Shown piece after piece: positions 8,423 through 16,028 of a DNA stretch of 64,000 bases. Source of the stretch: Polyangiaceae bacterium (GTDB lineage Bacteria > Myxococcota_A > Polyangia > Polyangiales > Polyangiaceae). The stretch covers positions 682,001 through 746,000 of the forward strand of contig JAHBVY010000002.1 in assembly GCA_019637265.1 (NCBI GenBank), in the 5' to 3' direction. The notes below the pieces were generated by a model, which was not told the origin of the DNA, made no database searches, and was given only the letters and a program-made list of their open reading frames with translations. A program made the translations under genes and the position numbers. Within the stretch, counting starts at the first letter, position 1, and every line of letters starts with the position of its first letter.

Positions 8423-9463
8423 ATGCCGCTCACGCTCCAAGTCCGTTCCGGGGATCTCGAAGCGCCCCCTGAGCTGACCTTCGACGCGCCCCGCATCGTG
8501 ATCGGGCGCGGGGAGGGCTGCGAGGTGCGGTTGCCCGATCCGAGCGTGAGCCACCGCCACGCGAGCATCCGTCAGCGCGGCTCGGACTACCTCTTGGTGG
8601 ACGAGGGCAGCGCCAACGGCACCTTCGTCGCCTCGGTGCGCCTCGGCGCTCACTCCCCGCGAGTGCTGAAGAGCGGCGACTGGATCCGAGTGGGGCGCGT
8701 GTGGCTGGTGGTGCAGATCTCCCAATTAGGCGCACCGCTGACGAATCCGACGGCTACCAAGGAGCTCGCCTTACGGCTCGTGGAGGGCGCGCTCGCGGCG
8801 CAAGGCGACGAGATCCGGCTTCAGATCGAAGTGTTGGAGGGCCCCGCCAAGGGGCGAAAGCTCACGATCGAGCACTTCGAGCGCGCCTACGTGATCGGCC
8901 GCGCCGGCGCGGTGGATCTCGCGCTGGAGGACGAGGGCGCGTCGCGACGCCACGCGGAGGTGATCCGACGCGGCGACCGCCTGCTGATCCGCGACCTGGA
9001 GACCAAGAACGGCACCACCCTCGCGGATCATCCGGTGAGCCCCGGCAAGGAGACACGCTGGGCGCCCGGGGTGGTGCTCGGGATCGGCACGAGCCGCCTC
9101 AGGTATCACGATCCCGTCATCGAGGCCTTGGGGGATATCGAGCGCTCACCTGACGAGCACCTCGCCCTGGATGAAGACGTCGCCCCACCCACCGCCGCTG
9201 GGGGAGCCTCGGACTCAGCCCATGCAGCGGATGAGGTGGGTCCTCCCGCTCAGGCGCTGCTCGACGTCGCCGATCTCCCCGGAGCCTCACGCCGTGACCG
9301 CCGCTCGATCGACTCCAAGCGCCCTCCGGAGCGCCCCAAGCGCGCGAGCGCGCCGCCGCCCAAGGCGGGCTGGGGGAAGACCGACGTGATCATCGCGCTG
9401 ATCGCGCTCGGCGTGCTGATCGCGAGCGGCCTCGGCATGTACTGGTTGTTCGCCAGCGGATGA
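8423..9463 (+). CDS. double-FHA tail-anchored membrane protein
   Basis: 346 residues. FHA domain 1 (about 8-100) shows I-G-R-G-E-G-C-E-V-R-L-P-D-P-S-V-S-H-R-H and S-A-N-G-T-F-V. FHA domain 2 (about 135-232) shows I-G-R-A-G-A-V-D-L, S-R-R-H-A-E-V and T-K-N-G-T-T-L. The phosphothreonine-contacting Arg, Ser and Asn are present in both. A Pro/Ser/Lys linker leads to a C-terminal helix (about 318-344, I-I-A-L-I-A-L-G-V-L-I-A-S-G-L-G) that should anchor the protein with its FHA domains in the cytosol. Family knowledge: FHA modules read phosphothreonine, so this is a natural reader for nearby Ser/Thr kinases. The partner is not shown by the sequence. Confidence 0.9.
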   Translation: MPLTLQVRSGDLEAPPELTFDAPRIVIGRGEGCEVRLPDPSVSHRHASIRQRGSDYLLVDEGSANGTFVASVRLGAHSPRVLKSGDWIRVGRVWLVVQISQLGAPLTNPTATKELALRLVEGALAAQGDEIRLQIEVLEGPAKGRKLTIEHFERAYVIGRAGAVDLALEDEGASRRHAEVIRRGDRLLIRDLETKNGTTLADHPVSPGKETRWAPGVVLGIGTSRLRYHDPVIEALGDIERSPDEHLALDEDVAPPTAAGGASDSAHAADEVGPPAQALLDVADLPGASRRDRRSIDSKRPPERPKRASAPPPKAGWGKTDVIIALIALGVLIASGLGMYWLFASG

Positions 9464-9528
9464 GTCGTCAGTGTAGCTGCCCCGACGGGGAGCAGGAGCG
9501 CTCGTCAGCGTACCTGTATGTTACCCAA

Positions 9529-9547
9529 GGTTTGGGGGGTTGGCAGG
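9529..9547 (+). repeat. dispersed G-rich motif, copy 2
   Basis: GGTTTGGGGGGTTGGCAGG between the convergent FHA gene and lipoprotein gene. It carries six rather than five G in the central run. Confidence 0.75.
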
Positions 9548-9558
9548 TCACCTCACGG

Positions 9559-10566
9559 CTAGCGCTGGGGTGGCAAGCTCGACCACCCGCGGGGGCTCCC
9601 CAGCACACCGAGCGGGCCCGCCTGCCTCACGAGCTCTTGCACCACCTTCGGTGCTGGGGTCCGCAGCAGGGCGCGCGGCAGCGAGCGGCTCTCCACGCGC
9701 ACCGTGCGGAAATAGGAGCCCCACTCCCCGGAGGTGCAGGCGTAGCAAGTCGGCGCGGCGAACACGAGGGCTAGCGTCGTCTGCCCAGCGCCGTCGAACG
9801 CGGGCAACGCCTTCACGAGCTCCATGCGCCGCAGATCCGTGATGTCATCGACCTCGCCCTGCTCCGCACGGAAAAGCGCTTCAGCGGCGGCGCGCTCCTC
9901 CGTCAGCGCCGCCAGCTCCTCAGGGGAGAGCAGCGAGACCACGGCGCGCTGGTTCGAGTCGTACACGAAGAACTGAACGAAGGCGTTCCCGTGCGCGCCG
10001 CAGGAGTAGCTCCAGGTCGTCTCCGAGATGAACAGGTAGGGCCCGTAGCTCGCCTCGAGCCGCACCTCATGGGAGAGATCGTTCACGGCGTGGTCGAGGC
10101 GCTCACCGAGCGGCAGCTCGAGGCCTCCGTCACCTCCGAGCGACGCGCGCTGCCACGGGCGACGATCGACGGGCGTGCCCAGCGCCTCGTCGATGATGTC
10201 GTCGCAGGAGTAGAGCGGGACCTCCTCCGCCGTCAGCAGGAAGGGGCGCTCGGCGCCCGCGGCGTGCACGTAGCTGCCCGCGGCGCGCCGCTCGATGCGC
10301 ACCCCGTCAGCCTCGAGGACTACCCAGTAGCTCTGGCGCCTCCCCGCCTCGTTCTCCGTCCACACCAGGGCGCGCTCGCCAGCAGGCGCGGGCTCGACGC
10401 GCTCCGACGAAGCGGGCGCGGCGATCTCCGTCGGCGTCCGGGACGCCGCGGGCGACGGCGCCGAGCCGCAGCCCGCCAGGTAGAGGCCCAGGACACAGGC
10501 ACCTACACCCGCTGCTCGCACCGCGCCCGAGCTGAAGGCTGGAAGCGTCGAATCGGCCTGCGTCAT
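9559..10566 (-). CDS. hypothetical lipoprotein
   Basis: About 335 residues. A signal peptide with lipobox L-A-G-C near residue 32 predicts a lipoprotein. The mature part has no family I recognise. It contains paired cysteines (Y-S-C-D-D and Y-S-C-G-A-H-G, later C-Y-A-C) that could form disulfides, plus alternating beta-type sequence (Y-W-V-V-L-E-A-D-G-V). I chose ATG at 10566 because AGGAGAG lies 7 nt upstream; a longer frame would overlap the exonuclease gene. It is downstream of the exonuclease and DsbA-like genes on the same strand, a context consistent with periplasmic disulfide exchange, but this is inference. Confidence 0.65.
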   Translation of the reverse strand: MTQADSTLPAFSSGAVRAAGVGACVLGLYLAGCGSAPSPAASRTPTEIAAPASSERVEPAPAGERALVWTENEAGRRQSYWVVLEADGVRIERRAAGSYVHAAGAERPFLLTAEEVPLYSCDDIIDEALGTPVDRRPWQRASLGGDGGLELPLGERLDHAVNDLSHEVRLEASYGPYLFISETTWSYSCGAHGNAFVQFFVYDSNQRAVVSLLSPEELAALTEERAAAEALFRAEQGEVDDITDLRRMELVKALPAFDGAGQTTLALVFAAPTCYACTSGEWGSYFRTVRVESRSLPRALLRTPAPKVVQELVRQAGPLGVLGSPRGWSSLPPQR

Positions 10567-10637
10567 CGTGATCTCTCCTGTCGGCTCAGGCGCGACGCCA
10601 AGCATCGCTTCGAGCACCGAGGGCGGCGCGTGGAAGC

Positions 10638-11378
10638 TCAACGCCGCCAGAGCCGACGTTCATCCTCGAACAAGCGACCCAGACGCAGCTGCTCCCGAAT
10701 GAAGGCGGCGTAGCTCTGCGGCACCCGCGGGTCCTTCGCGAACACCCCGTGCACCTCCGCGGCGGCCACCGCGTCATCCGTCGCGCGGTGCGCCTGCTCG
10801 ATGCGGATCCCGAGGCGCTCACACACCTCGCCCAGGCTCTTGCTCCGCTCGTCCTTCTGGAGCTCCCGTGCCCAGATCAGCGGATCGAGCCACTCGATAC
10901 CCTCGCGCGCCGCGGGCGGCAGCGGCCCTGACGGGAGCGCGCAACGCGCGAGCTCCGCGTGCAGGAAGGCGCGGTCGAACTCCGCGTTGTACGCGAGCGG
11001 CACCCCCTGACGCATCGCCTCCAAGATCTCCCCGGCGACGTCGGCGAACTTCGGCTTCCCCTGCACGTCCTCATCGCGGATACCGTGCACTTCGGTGGAC
11101 TCCGGTGGGATCGGCACCTCCGGATCGATGAGCCAGCTGTGCCGCCCGAGCACGCGCCCGTCTTGCCACACCACGCACGCCACCTCGATCACCCGATCGA
11201 CTGACGGATCGCGCCCCGTGGTCTCGGTGTCGATGGACACCACCGGCAGGTCGCGCATCGGGGCGTGAGCATCGTACTCCTCCGCCAGACCCGCGGCGCT
11301 CACCCGCAGCAGGTGCGCGATGCCTGGGTAGTGACGCCCGGTGGGGAAGCACCCACCGCCTTCCATCCCCGATCTCAC
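10638..11378 (-). CDS. DEDDh 3-prime to 5-prime exonuclease (DnaQ/RNase T fold)
   Basis: 246 residues. The three exonuclease motifs are in order: Exo I D-T-E-T-T-G (about 50), Exo II A-Y-N-A-E-F-D-R-A-F (about 132) and Exo III H-R-A-T-D-D-A (about 213), giving the DEDD acids and the catalytic His. S-L-G-E-V-C-E-R-L-G-I precedes Exo III as in DnaQ-type proofreading subunits. Family knowledge: metal-dependent removal of 3-prime nucleotides from DNA or RNA. It is shorter than a polymerase but full length for a stand-alone nuclease. The GTG start at 11378 overlaps the stop of the upstream DsbA-like gene (GTGA), indicating translational coupling; ATG codons at 11366 or 11258 are alternatives. Confidence 0.87.
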   Translation of the reverse strand: MRSGMEGGGCFPTGRHYPGIAHLLRVSAAGLAEEYDAHAPMRDLPVVSIDTETTGRDPSVDRVIEVACVVWQDGRVLGRHSWLIDPEVPIPPESTEVHGIRDEDVQGKPKFADVAGEILEAMRQGVPLAYNAEFDRAFLHAELARCALPSGPLPPAAREGIEWLDPLIWARELQKDERSKSLGEVCERLGIRIEQAHRATDDAVAAAEVHGVFAKDPRVPQSYAAFIREQLRLGRLFEDERRLWRR

Positions 11379-12355
11379 GGAAGGTCGCCCGAGTCGGCTG
11401 GCTCGCCCGAAGGAGCCGCCGCCGCGCCCTTGGGGACCGGCTTGGGCGCGACGTCCTTACCCGTGCGCAGCTTGATTTCGAGCTGGATGAACTCCGTCAG
11501 GTCTTCTTCGTAGTCGAAGTGCCCGCCGGTGAAGTGGCGCCCATTGATGTAGATCATGGGGGTGCCCTGGAGGCCGAGCTTGTCACCCAGCTTCTTGTCG
11601 GCCTGCACGGCGTCGGCCACCGCCTCGCTCTCGTAGTCCTTGATGAACTGCGCCATGTCCAAGGAGAGCTGCTTCGCGAACAGGGAGTAGTCCTTGGTGA
11701 GCTTCGCCTGGTTCGCGAAGAGCAGCTCGTGCATCTCCCAGTATTTGCCCTGCTTGCCAGCGGCCACGGCGGCGCGCGCGGCGTACTCGGCGTTCTCATG
11801 GCTCGCGAGCGGGTAGTTCTTGAACACCAAGCGCACGTGCTCCGGGAACTGCTGGAGCATCCGCGTCATCAGCGGGTTCACGGCGGCGCAGTGGGGGCAC
11901 TGGTAGTCGGCCCACTCCACCACCGTGACCACGGCGTCCTTCGGGCCCTTGGAGGGGGAGTCGCCGAGATCGATCGACTTCACCTCCTCAGCGGCGAATC
12001 GCACCCGGAACGCGCCCTCCGCCTGAGCCCGTGTGCGGCCCCGCCGCACCTGCGTGCGCAGGAACTCCGCCGCGGGCCGGCAGGCCTCACACGGGCGGCT
12101 CTCCTTGACGCACTGAGCGATGTTCACCGGCTGATCCGCGCACGGCGCCAACAGCTCGGTCACGTAGGTGGACCACTCACGCTGCTCGCGCCGCGTGAGC
12201 TCGGAGGTGTCCACCCCGGGCAGCTCCACGGGGCCGGTGGTCGCGGGATCGGCGCTGGGCGCCCCACCTGCCTCGCCAGGCGATCGGCAGGAGCTGAAAT
12301 TCAGCTGCATCAGCCCGAGCAGGGCAACAGTGAGGGTGCTTCGGAGCGCGCGCAT
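11375..12355 (-). CDS. DsbA/thioredoxin-4-like lipoprotein
   Basis: 326 residues. The signal peptide ends in a lipobox-like F-S-S-C (near 22). A Cys-rich spacer (P-C-A-D-Q, Q-C-V-K, P-C-E-A-C) leads to a thioredoxin-fold domain (about 125-295) with active site C-P-H-C in Y-Q-C-P-H-C-A-A and a cis-Pro signature G-T-P-M-I-Y-I-N-G. An alpha-helical insert lies between them, as in DsbA. Family knowledge: periplasmic thiol oxidation or isomerisation. The tail is Pro/Ala-rich. It is the first gene of a coupled pair with the exonuclease. The same fold occurs twice in the giant protein at 33311, so the genome invests in membrane-tethered DsbA-like domains. Confidence 0.87.
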   Translation of the reverse strand: MRALRSTLTVALLGLMQLNFSSCRSPGEAGGAPSADPATTGPVELPGVDTSELTRREQREWSTYVTELLAPCADQPVNIAQCVKESRPCEACRPAAEFLRTQVRRGRTRAQAEGAFRVRFAAEEVKSIDLGDSPSKGPKDAVVTVVEWADYQCPHCAAVNPLMTRMLQQFPEHVRLVFKNYPLASHENAEYAARAAVAAGKQGKYWEMHELLFANQAKLTKDYSLFAKQLSLDMAQFIKDYESEAVADAVQADKKLGDKLGLQGTPMIYINGRHFTGGHFDYEEDLTEFIQLEIKLRTGKDVAPKPVPKGAAAAPSGEPADSGDLP

Positions 12356-12512
12356 GGTCCGCGCGACTCTAGTGTGCCAGCCAGGCGGGCGCTACCCGCT
12401 GATACCGCCGCGGCTCAGGCGCCGTGAAGGCGGACGCCCAGCGCACCAAGCCGCTGCAAACCAGTGTGTGAGCACCCACTGCCGTCATGTCCGGCCCACA
12501 GGCCGGCATCGC

Positions 12513-12539
12513 TGTCCAACCCCCAAAAAATAAAAACCC
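12513..12539 (-). repeat. dispersed G-rich motif, copy 3
   Basis: TGTCCAACCCCCAAAAAATA followed by AAAACCC, in the 265-bp divergent region between the DsbA-like and ParA-like genes. This is the longest A-tract among the copies and the only AT-rich stretch in the region. Confidence 0.7.
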
Positions 12540-12620
12540 ACGCGGCCGAACCCAGGCTCTCGGCGTTTCGCGGCCAAATGGTCGTGGAACCGCCGGCCTG
12601 GTCCAACTAAAGCCTGGGCG

Positions 12621-14228
12621 ATGGCTAGCAGTCCGAGCTCTCCGCCGGACTCCCTGTACCCCTTCTCGGGGGTTGGGAGCCATGAGGAGCAATTGGAGGC
12701 CCCTCGGGTGGCGCGCCACGTCATCGCGGTGGCGGGCGGTCGGGGCGGCGTCGGCAAGAGCATCGTTGCGGTGAACCTGGGGGTCTACCTGGCCCAGCTG
12801 GGGCGCACCGTGGTGGTGGTGGACGCCAACTCCGCTGGCGCCGATTTGCACACCCTGCTCGGGGAGGCGATGCCCACCGGCCGGCCCGGGGGCGAGGCCA
12901 CCGAGGACGAGGAGCTGACCCCGATCAAGACCCAAGTGCCGGGCATGCTGCTCCTGCCCCAGGCCTACTCGCAGAACTCGACGGTGCCGCTCCGCCCAGG
13001 CCGGAAGCCGCGCTGGGCGTTCCACGTGCGCCAGCTCGACGTAGACTACGTGATCCTCGATTTGGGCGCGGACACCGCACCGGCGACGCTCGACTTGTTC
13101 CTGAGCGCCGACGTAGGGCTCACCGTGACCGCCCCCGAGCCACCCAGCGTGGAGGCCACTTACCGCTTCGTCAGGGCGCTGTTCCAACGCAAGCTGCGCC
13201 GCGCGCTCCTGAAAGATCGCTTCAAGGTGCGCATGGTGGAGCGCGCTCAAGAGCCGCTGCCGCCGCTGCCGTCGCCCATCGAGCTGGTGCGCGCCATCGC
13301 GCGCTACGACGGCGGCACCGCGGAGCTCGCGGCCGCGGAGCTGGCGAAGCTCAGGCCGCGCCTCATCGTGAACTCTGCGCGTCTCCGCACGGATAATGAT
13401 CTAGGGCCGGCCATGGTCGACATGGGGCGGCGCTACTTGGGCGTGGAGTTCGACTACGTGGGGCACATCGAGCAAGAAGACTCGGTGTGGCTCAGCGTGG
13501 TGCGGCGGCGCCCGCTCTTGATAGACAGCCCCACGAGCAAAGCGGCGCGCAACATCGAGCGCATCGCGCGCCGCATCTTGGCGCTGGTCACCACCCGCGA
13601 GCAGGCGAAGGTGGCGACGCCCGTGCCGCTGGTGCGCTCCGAGCCCAACCTCTATGAGTCCCTGTGGACCCACCGCGGCGCCACGGACGAAGAGCTGCGC
13701 CGCGCCTACAAACGCCAGCGCGAGATCTACCTCCCGGACAGCCTGCCCCTCACCTCGCTGCTCACCGAAGAGGAGCTCGCGCGGGAGCGCGCGCGGGTGG
13801 ACGAAGCCTACGACACCCTGCTCGACCCGATCCGGCGCCGAGCTTACGACAAAGCCACCTTCCCTGAGCAAGACTCGAGCGCCGAGGCCCCACGCCCCGA
13901 GGTGGACGCCGCCCTCGCCGCCGAGCGCGCGATGCTGCGCGCCGAGCTGGCGCGAGAAATCCACCCGGAAACGGAGTTCACCGGGGAGCTCTTGCGCAAG
14001 GTGCGGCAGAGCCTCGGCATCGAGCTGGAGGAGATCGCCGGGAAGACGAAGATCAGCCTGGCGCACCTGCGCGCCATCGAAGAGGAGGACTTCAAGGCCT
14101 TGCCCGCCGCGGTCTACGCGCGCGGCTTCGTCCACGAGATAGCCAAGCTCCTCAAGGTGGACCCGACTCAAGTCAGCCGTACTTACCTGAAGCGCCTGCG
14201 CGCCGCGCGCGGCGCATCCGGTGAGTGA
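12621..14228 (+). CDS. ParA/MinD-like ATPase fused to J-like and HTH_25 domains
   Basis: 535 residues. The N-terminal P-loop ATPase (about 34-330) has G-G-R-G-G-V-G-K-S at 39-47 and V-V-V-V-D-A-N near 69. The signature lysine of the deviant Walker A (K-G-G-x-G-K) is Arg here. A J-like helical segment follows (about 345-415: Y-E-S-L-W...R-R-A-Y-K-R-Q...A-Y-D-T-L-L-D-P-I-R-R-R-A-Y-D) with L-P-D in place of HPD, so Hsp70 stimulation is doubtful. The C-terminus (about 450-520) is a RodZ-like HTH_25 helix-turn-helix (L-R-K-V-R-Q-S-L-G-I-E-L-E-E-I-A). Inference: a positioning or scaffold ATPase. Its stop overlaps the next gene by 8 nt. Confidence 0.78.
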   Translation: MASSPSSPPDSLYPFSGVGSHEEQLEAPRVARHVIAVAGGRGGVGKSIVAVNLGVYLAQLGRTVVVVDANSAGADLHTLLGEAMPTGRPGGEATEDEELTPIKTQVPGMLLLPQAYSQNSTVPLRPGRKPRWAFHVRQLDVDYVILDLGADTAPATLDLFLSADVGLTVTAPEPPSVEATYRFVRALFQRKLRRALLKDRFKVRMVERAQEPLPPLPSPIELVRAIARYDGGTAELAAAELAKLRPRLIVNSARLRTDNDLGPAMVDMGRRYLGVEFDYVGHIEQEDSVWLSVVRRRPLLIDSPTSKAARNIERIARRILALVTTREQAKVATPVPLVRSEPNLYESLWTHRGATDEELRRAYKRQREIYLPDSLPLTSLLTEEELARERARVDEAYDTLLDPIRRRAYDKATFPEQDSSAEAPRPEVDAALAAERAMLRAELAREIHPETEFTGELLRKVRQSLGIELEEIAGKTKISLAHLRAIEEEDFKALPAAVYARGFVHEIAKLLKVDPTQVSRTYLKRLRAARGASGE

Positions 14229-15717
14229 TCTCAGCCCCGCCGCCTCGAGACGCACCTTGGAGAACCCCACTCGAGCCGTAGCTGGCGCACCTCACGCAGG
14301 GAGCGGACCGCCCGCGCCCGACTGGGGCTTCACGCTCGTGGTCACGCTGGTGGCGCTCTTGCCGCGGCTGTTCGTCGCCATCGCGTGGTCGCGTGAGCCG
14401 GTGTGGGACGGCCACTACTACCACTTCGGTGCGGCGCGCATCGCGGAGGGCCTCGGCTACTCCGAAGACGTGATGATCGGCGGTTATCCGGTGTGGAAGG
14501 CTTGGTGCCACTACCCCGTCGGCTACAGCGGGCTGCTCGGCGGGCTGTATGCCTTGTTCGGTCCAGGGCTGCTCATCGCGCCGATCGCCAACGCCGTGAT
14601 CGGCACCGCGCAAGTCGGCGTCGCGCACCGCCTGGCCCGGAGCTTCCTCGGCGTGAACCGCGCGCGCATCGGCGCCGCGCTCATCGCGCTGCACCCCGGG
14701 CTCATCGCCTACAGCGCGCTGGTGATGAACGAGCTCCTGAGCGGGCTCCTGCTCTTGGTGACCGCGGCCATCTTGCTGAAGCTGCGCGGCCGGCTCGCGC
14801 TCGGGGGGCTGCTCGGGGGCTTGACCTTGGGGCTCGCGACGCTGGTTCGCCCTTCCATCCTCTTCAGCGCGCCGTTCACTGCGCTCCTGTCACCGAGCCG
14901 CGGCACGAAGCTCCGTAGCCTGCTCCGGGCGCTGGTTTTGGGGGTTGGGTGCACCGCGGCTGCCGTGCTGACGGTGCTGCCGTGGTCGCTCAGGAACTGC
15001 GAGCGCATGGATGCTTGCGCCTTCGTGTCGACCAACGGCGGCTGGAATCTGGCGATAGGCGCCCTCACCGAGACCGGGAGGTTCCGAACCCTGACGGCTC
15101 AGGACGGCTGCCCGATGGTGACGGGACAGGTGCAGCAAGATCGCTGCTGGCGTGACGTGGGGCGCGCCCGCATCAGCGCCGACCCAGCCGCCTGGCTCGC
15201 GCTGATCCCGAAGAAGCTCGGTCACACCTACGATCACGAGTCCTTCGCGGTGGAGTACCTCCACGAGGCGAACCCCAGCGCCTGGCCGGAGCCGCGCCGC
15301 GCCGCCGGGCGCGCGCTGTTGTCGAATTTTCATCGCGCGCTGCTGGTGGTCGCGGCGCTGTGCCTGGTGGGCTGGCCGCGGCGGCGCGAGCTGTATTCCA
15401 CCGGGAAATGGTACGCGGCCTGGGGGTGCCAGGTGGCGCTGCTCGGCGTCCTGCTCGCGCTGACGCTGCAAGCGGTGCTCACGGTGGAGCACCCGTTCTT
15501 CTGGCTGCCCGCGCTGATGCCACTCATCGCGCTCATCCCGCTCCCCGGGCGGCCACGTCAGGGCGCGGTGGGTCGCTTCCTCTTGAGCGCCGTGTTCACC
15601 ACCAGCCTCACTCACGCGGTGTTCTTCGGTGACGATCGCTACCACCTGGTAGTCAGCCCCGCGCTCTGTTTGCTGGCGGCTGCGGCGCTGCGCCCCAGCG
15701 CGCCGCGCGGCGTGTAG
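14221..15717 (+). CDS. GT-C (family 39-like) membrane glycosyltransferase
   Basis: 498 residues, about ten predicted membrane helices. The first periplasmic loop has E-P-V-W-D-G-H-Y-Y-H-F-G-A, matching the acidic loop of ArnT/PMT-like GT-C enzymes, and Y-P-V-G-Y-S-G-L-L follows. Family knowledge: transfers a sugar from a polyprenyl-phosphate donor on the outer face of the inner membrane. Acceptor and sugar are unknown. The GTG start sits inside the end of the ATPase gene, so translation is likely coupled. The stop codon TAG lies inside a GTAGGGGC palindrome, so the repeat appears to have set the C-terminus. A copy of the dispersed G-rich motif is read in frame near 14934. Confidence 0.78.
   Translation: MSDLSPAASRRTLENPTRAVAGAPHAGSGPPAPDWGFTLVVTLVALLPRLFVAIAWSREPVWDGHYYHFGAARIAEGLGYSEDVMIGGYPVWKAWCHYPVGYSGLLGGLYALFGPGLLIAPIANAVIGTAQVGVAHRLARSFLGVNRARIGAALIALHPGLIAYSALVMNELLSGLLLLVTAAILLKLRGRLALGGLLGGLTLGLATLVRPSILFSAPFTALLSPSRGTKLRSLLRALVLGVGCTAAAVLTVLPWSLRNCERMDACAFVSTNGGWNLAIGALTETGRFRTLTAQDGCPMVTGQVQQDRCWRDVGRARISADPAAWLALIPKKLGHTYDHESFAVEYLHEANPSAWPEPRRAAGRALLSNFHRALLVVAALCLVGWPRRRELYSTGKWYAAWGCQVALLGVLLALTLQAVLTVEHPFFWLPALMPLIALIPLPGRPRQGAVGRFLLSAVFTTSLTHAVFFGDDRYHLVVSPALCLLAAAALRPSAPRGV
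14934..14949 (+). repeat. dispersed G-rich motif, copy 4 (in coding sequence)
   Basis: GGTTTTGGGGGTTGGG within a membrane segment of the glycosyltransferase, encoding V-L-G-V-G; the frame is undisturbed. Confidence 0.75.
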
Positions 15718-15739
15718 GGGCGGGTTTCAAACCCGCCCA
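15713..15739. repeat. GTAGGGGC palindrome supplying a stop codon
   Basis: GTAGGGGCGGG, TTTCAAA, CCCGCCCAC: perfect GGGCGGGTTT/AAACCCGCCC arms. The TAG of its leading GTAG is the stop of the glycosyltransferase gene. The hairpin could also end transcription. Confidence 0.8.
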
Positions 15740-16028
15740 CCTTCGGTGCGTCCTCCGTTCGGCGCTAGCCAGCTGTCGCAGCCACCGGCGCCCCCTACAC
15801 GGTGTGCGCGCGTGCTGCCTCCGGCGCAGAGCACTGAACAAACGTGCGTCAACGCGCGCAGGAAATGCGTTCGGTCGCTCCAAGCGGCTCTGAGCCGCGC
15901 GCCCGATCGCTGCAATTTCCATGGGTTACAGCAGAAGCGCCAGGCCGATATTGAAAATCAATTTCAATCCGTCTAGGTTCGCGGCCCAACTTCACCGGCG
16001 CACAGGCGCCACGGCGGGATGAGGAATC
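15718..16028. other. intergenic region upstream of delta-60 lipoprotein gene
   Basis: 311 bp. It holds the palindrome above and an AT-rich inverted repeat at 15950-15968 about 60 bp before the next start. No gene seen. Confidence 0.5.
15950..15968. promoter_or_regulatory. operator-like inverted repeat
   Basis: ATTGAAA-ATCAA-TTTCAAT, 7-bp perfect arms and 5-bp spacer, in an otherwise GC-rich region 61 bp before the ATG at 16029. It looks like a repressor or activator site; the protein is unknown. Confidence 0.4.
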
